NCBI GenBank assembly: GCA_964561115.1
Contig: CAZLOE010000022.1
Span: forward strand, 1-21,843
Source of the DNA: CAZBSE01 sp964561115
GTDB lineage: Bacteria > Actinomycetota > Humimicrobiia > Humimicrobiales > Humimicrobiaceae
Direction: 5' to 3'
Length of the DNA stretch: 21,843 nt
The translations under genes were made by a program, and so were the position numbers. The notes under the pieces are model-generated. The model ran no database searches and had not been told where the DNA came from. It was given only the letters and a program-made list of their open reading frames with translations. Below are positions 14,216-21,843 of this stretch, piece after piece. Within the stretch, counting starts at the first letter, position 1, and each line of letters opens with the position of its first letter.

Positions 14216-15655
14216 ATGATTAAATTAACATCGGAAAGAGAGATATATGAAAAATGCGGTGTATTTGGCATATACGCACAGAGCGGAAAGGTGGCGGAAA
14301 TAATATTTTACGGGCTTCAGGCTCTCCAGCACAGGGGCCAGGAAAGCGCGGGCATAGCTGTTTCCGATGGAGAAAACATTCTTATCTTTAAAGATTTAGG
14401 TCTGGTAAACCAGGTATTTAATGAACAAAATATGGCGCCTCTTCAGGGTCATATTGGGATCGGACATACCCGTTATTCTACGAAAGGAGAGAATAACTGG
14501 CAGAATTCCCAGCCGCTTTACCGTATGTTTAAAAATGAAAGTTTTGCTATAGCTCATAATGGAAATTTAACAAATGCTGAAGAGATAAGAAATGAACAGA
14601 TTAAAAATGGAATAAACTTTGATTCAAATTCAGACACGGAAGTAATAGCATCGCTTATAGAAAGCTCAGAGAAAGAAAGTATCGAAGATGCTATAAAAGA
14701 TGCCATAAACAGGATCAAAGGTTCTTACTCTCTTGTCATACTTACAAAAGACAAAGTCTTTGGAATAAGGGACCCTCATGGGTTCCGGCCGCTGGTATTG
14801 GGAAATATTGGTGACAGTTTCATCATAGCTTCCGAGAGCTGTGCACTGGATATAATAGATGCCGACTTTATCAGAGAGGTCGACCCTGGCGAAATCGTTG
14901 TACTGGATAGGAATGGGATGAGATCTCAGATGATCTTACCTGTTGAAAGAATGTCTATGTGTGTGTTTGAACTTATTTACTTTGCCAGACCTGATAGTTA
15001 TTTAAATAATAAAAATGTGTTTAAGGTAAGACACAGATTGGGACAGGAACTGGCAAAGGAATCTCCTGCTGATGCTGATATAGTGATTTCTGTGCCTGAC
15101 TCGGGTACTCCTGCAGCAATTGGATATTCTGCGGAATCAAAAATACCTTACGCCCAAGGTTTTATTAAAAATAGATATGTGGGAAGAACTTTTATTCAGC
15201 CGAAACAAAAGACCAGGGATATAAGCGTTAAGCTTAAGTTAAATCCTTTAAAGGACATCATAAGGGGTAAAAAGCTGGTAGTAGTTGATGATTCTATAGT
15301 CAGGGGGACAACATCAAAAAAAATAGTCCAAATGTTATACAATGCTGGTGCCAAGGAAGTACATATGAGGATCACCTGTCCACCACTGCTTTATCCCTGC
15401 TATTATGGTGTTGATATGGCAACAAGTAAGGAGTTTCTTGCCAATCATAAGAAATTGGAAGATATAAGAAAATTTCTAAATGTAGATAGTTTAAAATATT
15501 TATCAATGAAGGGTCTTATAAAAGCCATAGGGTATTCAAAGGAAAAATTCTGTTTCGCCTGCTTTAACGGCGATTATCCGGTCACTATACCTAAAAAGAA
15601 GTATTCTGGTAAATATTCTTTGGATAAAGAGGAGAAAGTATCTTCTAATGCCTGA
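14216..15655 (+). CDS. purF: Amidophosphoribosyltransferase PurF (Fe-S, propeptide type)
   Basis: The protein catalyses the first committed purine step, PRPP + glutamine to phosphoribosylamine. From ATG 14216 it has 479 residues; TTG 14204 would add four. The N-terminal nucleophile is Cys14 in CGVFGIYA after a 13-residue propeptide that is removed in this family. ALQHRGQESAGIAV and GHTRYSTKGEN belong to the glutaminase domain; the PRPP loop is VVVDDSIVRGTTSKKIV. Cysteines at the expected places for the Bacillus-type [4Fe-4S] cluster are visible (MSMCVFEL, LLYPCYYG, FCFACFNG). It overlaps purM by 8 bases and heads the purF-M-N-H run. Confidence 0.95.
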   Translation: MIKLTSEREIYEKCGVFGIYAQSGKVAEIIFYGLQALQHRGQESAGIAVSDGENILIFKDLGLVNQVFNEQNMAPLQGHIGIGHTRYSTKGENNWQNSQPLYRMFKNESFAIAHNGNLTNAEEIRNEQIKNGINFDSNSDTEVIASLIESSEKESIEDAIKDAINRIKGSYSLVILTKDKVFGIRDPHGFRPLVLGNIGDSFIIASESCALDIIDADFIREVDPGEIVVLDRNGMRSQMILPVERMSMCVFELIYFARPDSYLNNKNVFKVRHRLGQELAKESPADADIVISVPDSGTPAAIGYSAESKIPYAQGFIKNRYVGRTFIQPKQKTRDISVKLKLNPLKDIIRGKKLVVVDDSIVRGTTSKKIVQMLYNAGAKEVHMRITCPPLLYPCYYGVDMATSKEFLANHKKLEDIRKFLNVDSLKYLSMKGLIKAIGYSKEKFCFACFNGDYPVTIPKKKYSGKYSLDKEEKVSSNA

Positions 15656-16709
15656 AAATGGTAAAAGCGGTAAGAAATATTCCTATAAATCATCCGGCGT
15701 GGATATAGATAAGGCCTCCGATATAATAAATCAACTTAAAGAAACATTGAGATCGACGTATTCCGGCAGAGTGATAAGCAGTCTGTCATCTTTTTCCGGT
15801 CTTTTCCAGCCTGATCTGAAAAACTACAGAGAACCTGTTCTTACATCTTCTACAGACGGAGTAGGTACAAAGATACTGCTGGCAAAAAAAACAGATTGTT
15901 TTGAGAACATAGGCCAGGATGCAGTAGCAATGATTATAAATGACATAATATGCTGTGGAGCAAAACCGCTGTTTTTTTTGGATTATATAGCCTGCGGTAA
16001 AGTAGATGAGAAAAGAATAAAGACTATAATTAAATCTATGGCCAGGAGCTGTAGTTATTGTGATACGGTCCTGATAGGCGGGGAGATCGCCGAGCATCCC
16101 GGTATAGGAAAGGTAGATGATATAGATATTGCCGGCTTTGCAGTGGGAATAGTAGAGAAGTCTGATATTATAAAAACTGACCTGGTCAGGGAAGGCGATA
16201 TAATAATGGGCATAGCTTCTTCAGGAATTCACAGCAATGGTTTTTCACTGGTACGTAAAATAATTTCAGATAAAAAAGTAGATTTGCAAAAAGAATATGA
16301 CTGGACTGAAGGAAAACTGCTGAAGGGCCTTCTTATGACGCCTACCAAGTTATATTTTAGGATAGTAGATAAAATCATTAAAAGCAAGATCGAAGTCCAC
16401 GGAATCGCCCATATAACCGGAGGCGGGTTCTATGAAAATATTAACAGAATAATCCCGGCTAATATGGATGCTTCCATACAGGAAGGAAAATGGAAGATAC
16501 CTGCAGTATTTAAATTCCTGCAGGATATGGGAAATATTGACAGGGATGAAATGTTCAGGGTCTTTAATATGGGTATAGGAATGGTTATAATCACATCTCC
16601 CGATCAGTTCAGCAGGATAGAGAAGATAGCCAGGGAGTTGAGTGAGGTGGTATATAATATAGGTACTGTTACCGGGGGGAGTAACAGAGTAATAATAAAG
16701 GAAAGTTAG
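15648..16709 (+). CDS. purM: Phosphoribosylaminoimidazole synthetase PurM
   Basis: The 353-residue AIR synthetase closes FGAM to AIR using ATP. The start is GAGGAGAAAG then ATG 15648, overlapping the end of purF by 8 bases. Family motifs are SSTDGVGTKILLA near the N-terminus, NDIICCGAKPLFFLDYIA, GGEIAEHPG and HITGGGFYENI. It is complete and of normal length. The reaction follows PurL and precedes the carboxylation step (PurE/K), which is not in the window. purN follows after 7 bases, so the genes are cotranscribed. Confidence 0.96.
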   Translation: MPENGKSGKKYSYKSSGVDIDKASDIINQLKETLRSTYSGRVISSLSSFSGLFQPDLKNYREPVLTSSTDGVGTKILLAKKTDCFENIGQDAVAMIINDIICCGAKPLFFLDYIACGKVDEKRIKTIIKSMARSCSYCDTVLIGGEIAEHPGIGKVDDIDIAGFAVGIVEKSDIIKTDLVREGDIIMGIASSGIHSNGFSLVRKIISDKKVDLQKEYDWTEGKLLKGLLMTPTKLYFRIVDKIIKSKIEVHGIAHITGGGFYENINRIIPANMDASIQEGKWKIPAVFKFLQDMGNIDRDEMFRVFNMGIGMVIITSPDQFSRIEKIARELSEVVYNIGTVTGGSNRVIIKES

Positions 16710-16716
16710 GCAAGAG

Positions 16717-17331
16717 ATGAAGAAAAGAATTGCTGTCTTTGCATCAGGATTTGGTTCAAATCTTCAGGCGCTTATAGATTACAGCCGTACCCAGGGATTA
16801 AATGGGGAGATCGTACTGGTGTTTTCCAACAATAAAAGTGCCTATGCCCTAAAGAGGGCAAAGAAAAGCAAGATAAAAGCAGTCTTTATGGATTCTTCAA
16901 AGTATAAAAGCAGAAAGCAGTACGATTTAAAAATCGTGGAACTACTGGAAAAAGAAAAAATAGACCTTGTGGTCCTTGCCGGTTATATGTTTTTATTAAG
17001 CGTAGAATTTGTGAGAAAGTTTAAAAATAAGATCTTAAATATACATCCTGCGCTTCTGCCTTCATTTAAAGGCGAACACGGTATACAGGATGCTTATAAT
17101 TACGGGGTTAAAATAACAGGGATTACTGTCCATTTTGTGGACGAAGGCCTTGATAGCGGGCCGATAATACTCCAGTCACCCTGTTATATTAAAGATAACG
17201 AAAGCGTGGAGAAGCTGGAAGAGAAAATACATAAAGTAGAGCATAAGATTTATCCCAAGGCAGTAAAATATTTTTGCGAAGACAGGCTGGTAATAAAAGG
17301 AAGAAAAGTAAAGATTTTAAATAAAAAGTGA
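16717..17331 (+). CDS. purN: Phosphoribosylglycinamide formyltransferase PurN
   Basis: The protein is 204 residues and uses 10-formyl-tetrahydrofolate to formylate GAR. The start MKKRIAVFASGFGSNLQALID is the usual PurN opening. Later motifs include LAGYMFLLS, NIHPALLPSFKGEHGI (catalytic His, and Asn) and TVHFVDEGLDSGPIILQ (catalytic Asp). It lies 7 bases after purM and 19 bases before purH. The C-terminal tail after residue 190 is Lys-rich. PurD, which makes its substrate, is not in the window, so it must be encoded elsewhere. Confidence 0.95.
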   Translation: MKKRIAVFASGFGSNLQALIDYSRTQGLNGEIVLVFSNNKSAYALKRAKKSKIKAVFMDSSKYKSRKQYDLKIVELLEKEKIDLVVLAGYMFLLSVEFVRKFKNKILNIHPALLPSFKGEHGIQDAYNYGVKITGITVHFVDEGLDSGPIILQSPCYIKDNESVEKLEEKIHKVEHKIYPKAVKYFCEDRLVIKGRKVKILNKK

Positions 17332-17350
17332 TATAGAGAAGGAGTTGAAG

Positions 17351-19027
17351 ATGAAAGTAAAGATAAAAAGGGCCCTGATCAGCGTCTCTAATAAAGAAGG
17401 GATTGTAGATTTTGCAAAAACACTGCAGGAAGCTGGAACGGAGATCATTTCAACTGGAGGGACTTTCAAGAAATTAGAGGAAGCCGGCATAAAGGTAAAG
17501 AAAGTAGAGGAGATTACCGGATTTCCCGAAATGATGAACGGCAGGGTAAAAACCCTTCATCCCTACATACATGGGGGCATACTTGCTGATAGAAGCAATA
17601 AAAATCATATGGAAGAAGTCTCAAATGCAAAAATAAAATTAATAGATATGGTAGTAGTAAACTTATATCCCTTTAAGGAGACCATATCAAAAGAAAATGT
17701 GACTCTTGAAGAGGCGATTGAGAATATAGATATTGGAGGCCCTACTATGATAAGAAGTGCTGCCAAAAACTATAAGGGGGTGGCTGTAGTAGTTGACCCG
17801 TCTGACTATAAAACAATACAGGCAGAACTTGTGGAAAGCGGCGGTTATATTGACCTGGGTACGCTGTTTAGATTGAGCGTTAAGGCTTTTCAGCATACAT
17901 GTGAATATGACAGCGTAATTTTTAATTATTTAAAGAACAAAACTGAAGGGTTCGGCCAGTCGGATGTATCTGTAAGAGATTATCTGGATATAGACTGTGG
18001 TGGTACGGCAGGAGAAAATGAAAATAGCTTAAGAGACAGTATCGGTAATCTTAAAAGCAGTCTTAGCTTAAACCTTAAAAAGATCCAGGATTTAAGATAC
18101 GGTGAAAATCCTCATCAGAAAGCTTCTTATTATAAATATATGGATAGTGGAGATGATAAGTTTACCGGTGCCCGACAGCTTCAGGGTAAGGAATTATCTT
18201 ATAATAATATAATGGACGGCAATGCTGCATTCGGAATTGTAAAGGAATTTGCTGTCCCCTGTGTAGCAGTGATAAAGCATAATAATCCCTGCGGGGCGGC
18301 TACGGCAGGAACTATTGGTGAGGCCTACAAGAAGGCGTATCAGTGTGATCCGGTATCTGCTTTCGGGAGTGTCGTAGCCTGTAATATGAAATGGACGGCT
18401 GAGGCTGCTAAATTTATGCTGGATAAATATGTAGAAGTTCTTATAGCCCCTGATTATGATCCGGAAGCCCTTAAAATCCTGGCTGAGAAAAAAAACTTAA
18501 GGATTTTAAAAATTAATTTTGACCTGAGTACCTATATTGATTATATAAATTCAGATAAATTTAAACTGGAAAAAGTGGATATTAAAAGTGTTGACGGCGG
18601 ACTTTTAGTACAGGATCTGGATGAAGGTACAGACAGCAGGGAAAATATGAAAGTAGTGACAGATAACCAGCCGGATTCAGATCAATGGAACGATATTGTT
18701 TTTGGCTGGCAAATTGCCAAGAGCGTTAAATCAAATGCTATAGTGCTGGCTGCCAGCAGCAGTACCGTGGGTATAGGAGCGGGACAGATGAGTAGGATTG
18801 ACGCGGCAGAACTTGCTGTAAAGAAATCTAATGGAAGATGCAAGGGTTCGATAATGGCTTCGGATGCATTTTTTCCTTTTGAAGATGTGGCTGAACTTGC
18901 GGCTAAAAATGGGATTACGGCAATAATACAACCCGGCGGTTCAATCAGAGATAAAGAGGTCATTGAAAGCTGCAATAAAAATAAAATACCGATGATCTTT
19001 ACCGGAAAAAGACATTTCAGGCATTGA
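17351..19027 (+). CDS. purH: Bifunctional AICAR transformylase / IMP cyclohydrolase PurH
   Basis: The protein is 558 residues from ATG 17351, which has GAAGGAG seven bases before; an in-frame TTG at 17345 is less likely. The N-terminal part is IMP cyclohydrolase (RALISVSNKEGIVDFAKTLQ, TGGTFKKLEEAGI, NGRVKTLHPYIHGGILA). The C-terminal part is AICAR formyltransferase (LRYGENPHQKASYY, VIKHNNPCGAA, DPVSAFGSVVACN, SDAFFPFEDVAELAA). It performs the last two steps to IMP. The linker around residues 215-235 is a little longer than usual, which explains the length. It is the last gene of the purine run and ends at a strong terminator. Confidence 0.96.
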   Translation: MKVKIKRALISVSNKEGIVDFAKTLQEAGTEIISTGGTFKKLEEAGIKVKKVEEITGFPEMMNGRVKTLHPYIHGGILADRSNKNHMEEVSNAKIKLIDMVVVNLYPFKETISKENVTLEEAIENIDIGGPTMIRSAAKNYKGVAVVVDPSDYKTIQAELVESGGYIDLGTLFRLSVKAFQHTCEYDSVIFNYLKNKTEGFGQSDVSVRDYLDIDCGGTAGENENSLRDSIGNLKSSLSLNLKKIQDLRYGENPHQKASYYKYMDSGDDKFTGARQLQGKELSYNNIMDGNAAFGIVKEFAVPCVAVIKHNNPCGAATAGTIGEAYKKAYQCDPVSAFGSVVACNMKWTAEAAKFMLDKYVEVLIAPDYDPEALKILAEKKNLRILKINFDLSTYIDYINSDKFKLEKVDIKSVDGGLLVQDLDEGTDSRENMKVVTDNQPDSDQWNDIVFGWQIAKSVKSNAIVLAASSSTVGIGAGQMSRIDAAELAVKKSNGRCKGSIMASDAFFPFEDVAELAAKNGITAIIQPGGSIRDKEVIESCNKNKIPMIFTGKRHFRH

Positions 19028-19049
19028 TTCCTTAATATTATAAAAGATT

Positions 19050-19083
19050 AAGCCCTCCATAAAATTTCTTCCGTGGAGGGCTT
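19050..19083. terminator. Bidirectional terminator between purH and lon
   Basis: Arms AAGCCCTCCA (19050-19059) and TGGAGGGCTT (19074-19083) pair perfectly around a 14-base loop. T-rich sequence follows on both strands, and the two genes converge, so it should stop both transcripts. Confidence 0.82.
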
Positions 19084-19096
19084 GTTATAAGATAAT

Positions 19097-21550
19097 TTAT
19101 TGTATAGTAGGGCTTATTCTCTGTGTCTCACTTACCTTTAATTCTTTATCAGAAATCTTTGTGCTTTTTTTATCTTTGCGGCCTGTTTTTGTAGGATATC
19201 TCTCCAGAGTATGCTTTATTACATCATCTATATTTTCCGCAAATTCAAGTTTAAGTCCCTTGATTATATTGTCTGGTATTTCATCAAGATCCTTTTTGTT
19301 CTTTTCGGGCAGCACGACTTTCTTAAGCCCTGCTCGCTTTGCAGCCAGGAGCTTTTCCTTTAGTCCGCCTATGGGAAGGACCCTTCCTCTCAGGGTTATT
19401 TCTCCTGTCATACCCACATTTCTTATAACAGGTATTCTAGTAAATGCTGATACCAGGGAAGAAGTTATAGCTACACCTGCAGACGGTCCGTCCTTGGGCA
19501 CGGCACCTGCAGGAACATGGATATGTATATCGGATTTATTAAATACTTTTTCTGATATACCAAAATCTTTTGCTCTAGAATGTATATAACTTATAGCTGC
19601 CTTTGCCGATTCCTGCATCACATCTCCCAGTTTTCCTGTAAGTATCAGATCGCCATTTCCCTTATAATAGGTGGATTCAATAAGCAGTATATCTCCGCCT
19701 ACCGGGGTATAAGCCAGGCCTGTTGCTACACCTATTTTGTTTTTATCTTCGATTTCGCTCGGCAGTATTTTTGAAATTCCAAGATAGTCTCTTACTTTGA
19801 CAGCAGTTACATTCCTGGAAAATTTTCTCTTTTCAACTATTTCCCTTGCGATCTTCTTGCAGATATTTGATATCTCGCGCTCTAAGTTCCTGACACCTGC
19901 TTCTCTGGTATATTGTTCGATTATCAAGCTGATGGCATCTTTTTCAAAATTAATATTATACTTTTCAACTCCCTGTTCTTTTAACTGCTTTGGAATCAGG
20001 AACTTTTCAGCTATATGGATCTTCTCTTCTGAGCTGTAACCGGGTATTTCAATGACTTCCATCCTGTCCTTAAGTGCCGGGTGTATAGTATCCAGTATAT
20101 TCGCGGTGGTTATAAACATCACATTAGAAAGATCGAACGGCACTTCAAGATAATGGTCTCTGAACGAATTATTCTGCTCGGGATCAAGTACTTCAAGTAA
20201 AGCAGATGAAGGGTCCCCTCTGTAGTCCATACCCACTTTATCTACTTCGTCAAGCATAAATACGGGGTTATTGGTCCCCACCTGGGTAAGACCCTGGATG
20301 ATCCTACCCGGAAGTGCTCCTACATATGTCCTGCGGTGGCCTCTTATTTCAGCCTCATCTCTTATGCCTCCGATAGACATTCTTATAAATTTTCTTCCCA
20401 GCGACTTGGCTATAGAATGCCCCAGAGAAGTTTTACCGACTCCCGGGGGTCCTACAAAACAGAGTATGGGCCCCTTGGTTGTCTTACCCTTCAGTTTTCT
20501 GACTGCCAGGTAATCAAGAATATGGGTTTTTACCTTATCCAGATCATAATGGTCACCATCTAAAATTTTCTTTGCTTTCTTTAAATCAAGGACATCTTTG
20601 GTCTTTTCGGACCAGGGAACATCCAGCATCCATTCTACATAAGTTCTTACATAAGAATGTTCAGGAGACATACTGGGAATACTTTCCAGTCTTTCTATTT
20701 CCTTCTGTACCTTTTCCTTAGCCTCTTTGGGCAATTTTTTCTTCTGAAGTTTTTTCTCCAGTTCCTTGGTAAGAGCAATAGATTCATCAAATTCACCCAG
20801 CTCATTTTTGATAGCTTTAAGCTGCTGACGCAGATAATATTCTCTCTGAGTCTTTCCTACTTCCTTCTGGACTTTATCTCTGATCTGTGACTGAACTTCA
20901 AATTTCTTGAGTTCCTCTCCCAGATATTTTGTTAATTTCTTAAGCCTTAATCTCAGGTTGCTTTCTTCAAGGATCTTTTGTTTTTGCTTGGTACTTGAAA
21001 GCAGGTACGAGGCAAAAAGATCACTCTGGATCTCCGGCCTGGAAATATTAGTTGCTGCCACTACAAATGCTGTTGGCAGGGGGATACCCAGCTGAATGAA
21101 TTTTTCAACCTGCATCCTTATAGTTGTATTTAGATTTTCGGTTTCCTCATCATCAATATAAGGAATGTCTTCAAGTACTTCAGTGACTACCTTGAAGCAA
21201 GGTTCGGTTTGAGTAAAATATTTTATTTTTACCCGGGTGATCCCTTCCACTATACACTTTATCTCATTCTCTGATACATCAGATACCTGCTTTATGGCAC
21301 ATGCAGTACCTATGTCATATAAATCGTCTTTATTTACCTGTTCTTTATTTTCTTCTTTTTGGGCTACCACTACTATGATCTTATGTTCTTTTGATGCAGT
21401 TTTAACAGCTTCTAAAGATTTTTTTCTTCCTACGATAAGAGGTGTAGCCAGAAAAGGGAATACAACACTGTTCTTAAGAGATAGAAGCGGAAGCTCTTTA
21501 GGTATATTTATTTTTTCTATATTTTTATCAAACTTTTTTTCTTCTGCCAT
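19097..21550 (-). CDS. lon: ATP-dependent protease LonA
   Basis: The protein is 817 residues and complete. The N-terminal LON substrate-binding domain (from LPLLSLKNSVVFPFLATPLIVGR) is followed by a coiled-coil region (~190-290), then the AAA+ domain with Walker A GPPGVGKT (Lys373) and Walker B-like VFMLDEVDK, and the protease domain with catalytic Ser690 in DGPSAG and Lys731 in GGLKEK. Lon degrades misfolded and some regulatory proteins in the cytoplasm. AGGAG precedes the ATG by 12 bases. The C-terminal ~30 residues are basic and have no known motif. It converges on purH. A candidate promoter is at 21684-21712. Confidence 0.97.
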   Translation of the reverse strand: MAEEKKFDKNIEKINIPKELPLLSLKNSVVFPFLATPLIVGRKKSLEAVKTASKEHKIIVVVAQKEENKEQVNKDDLYDIGTACAIKQVSDVSENEIKCIVEGITRVKIKYFTQTEPCFKVVTEVLEDIPYIDDEETENLNTTIRMQVEKFIQLGIPLPTAFVVAATNISRPEIQSDLFASYLLSSTKQKQKILEESNLRLRLKKLTKYLGEELKKFEVQSQIRDKVQKEVGKTQREYYLRQQLKAIKNELGEFDESIALTKELEKKLQKKKLPKEAKEKVQKEIERLESIPSMSPEHSYVRTYVEWMLDVPWSEKTKDVLDLKKAKKILDGDHYDLDKVKTHILDYLAVRKLKGKTTKGPILCFVGPPGVGKTSLGHSIAKSLGRKFIRMSIGGIRDEAEIRGHRRTYVGALPGRIIQGLTQVGTNNPVFMLDEVDKVGMDYRGDPSSALLEVLDPEQNNSFRDHYLEVPFDLSNVMFITTANILDTIHPALKDRMEVIEIPGYSSEEKIHIAEKFLIPKQLKEQGVEKYNINFEKDAISLIIEQYTREAGVRNLEREISNICKKIAREIVEKRKFSRNVTAVKVRDYLGISKILPSEIEDKNKIGVATGLAYTPVGGDILLIESTYYKGNGDLILTGKLGDVMQESAKAAISYIHSRAKDFGISEKVFNKSDIHIHVPAGAVPKDGPSAGVAITSSLVSAFTRIPVIRNVGMTGEITLRGRVLPIGGLKEKLLAAKRAGLKKVVLPEKNKKDLDEIPDNIIKGLKLEFAENIDDVIKHTLERYPTKTGRKDKKSTKISDKELKVSETQRISPTIQ

Positions 21551-21683
21551 TTAAAATATCAACTCCTATTTTTTTAATTTCTTTATATATTTTACACCAA
21601 TAACAATTTTTTTTTATATAATGTTCCATAATTCATTTTACTTTCATTACTATAAACTATTTAATATCTACTTTGTTGTTATA

Positions 21684-21712
21684 ATTGTAACAGAAATTTT
21701 GCAATTGTACAA
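21684..21712 (-). promoter_or_regulatory. Candidate lon promoter
   Basis: On the minus strand TTGTAC (21712-21707), 17 bases, TACAAT (21689-21684). Transcription would begin near 21677, leaving an AT-rich leader of about 125 bases. No CIRCE (TTAGCACTC and GAGTGCTAA) and no HspR-type HAIR site was seen. Confidence 0.45.
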
Positions 21713-21735
21713 AAATAATTTTCCTTATTTATTAA

Positions 21736-21765
21736 AATTAATTTTCACTTATAGTGAAATTAATT
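21736..21765. repeat. AT-rich inverted repeat upstream of lon
   Basis: AATTAATTTTCACT (21736-21749), TAT, AGTGAAATTAATT (21753-21765). The arms pair except for one extra T in the left arm. It lies about 190 bases before lon and some 25 bases upstream of its candidate promoter. The surrounding 290 bases hold no credible gene. It could be a protein-binding site or a hairpin; in such AT-rich DNA chance cannot be excluded. Confidence 0.45.
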
Positions 21766-21843
21766 ACTATAGTTTACACATAAATATAATAAAAGTCAAC
21801 ATTTTAAAATATTCTATTTAAATTTAAAGTGGTTTATATATAA

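Noticed and set aside
21621..21821. 66-residue plus-strand reading frame near the window end
   Set aside because: Composition follows AT-rich intergenic DNA (Tyr, Ile, Asn, Phe) and there is no ribosome-binding site.

Overview
The window is a bacterial chromosome segment with standard code 11 (TGA is used as a stop). It is AT-rich, with purine-rich Shine-Dalgarno sites before many genes. A LytR-CpsA-Psr protein, a Rex redox repressor, LonA, a Flp/Tad pilus locus and a class II cyclic-di-GMP riboswitch together suggest a low-GC, Gram-positive-like (monoderm) lineage, for example clostridial or a deep-branching relative. I cannot name the organism from sequence alone. No rRNA, tRNA, CRISPR array, integrase or insertion sequence was seen.

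Region 1 (1-5144) is a Tad pilus locus. It has the C-terminal part of the TadA/CpaF ATPase, the membrane platform genes tadB and tadC, a terminator hairpin, and then (after an opposing gene) the Flp pilin, a TadE-like pseudopilin, a short TadE/TadG-like protein and a small tail-less single-stranded-DNA-binding protein. Between tadC and flp lies a minus-strand gene for a secreted or membrane-anchored CAP/SCP-domain protein. Its leader carries a good promoter, a very recognisable cyclic-di-GMP-II aptamer and an intrinsic terminator just before the start codon. This riboswitch is the most striking element here and suggests second-messenger control of a cell-surface protein inside a pilus locus.

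Region 2 (5145-8822) holds a divergent pair: a minus-strand zinc-ribbon membrane protein and a plus-strand methyltransferase with a C-terminal zinc ribbon. These are followed by rex, with a 28-bp inverted repeat upstream, then an LCP-family protein and an unrecognised 104-residue protein.

Region 3 (8823-19083) is a purine biosynthesis cluster: purB, purL (single-chain form with built-in glutaminase), purF, purM, purN and purH. Together they supply PRPP amidotransferase, GAR transformylase, FGAM synthetase, AIR synthetase, adenylosuccinate lyase and the last two steps to IMP. PurD, PurE/K and PurC are not here. purL differs from its neighbours in arginine codon use and has stretches of much higher GC. 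The cluster ends in a bidirectional terminator shared with the convergent gene.

Region 4 (19084-21843) is lon on the minus strand (complete LonA protease) and its very AT-rich upstream region, with a plausible promoter and an inverted repeat but no recognisable CIRCE or HAIR heat-shock operator.
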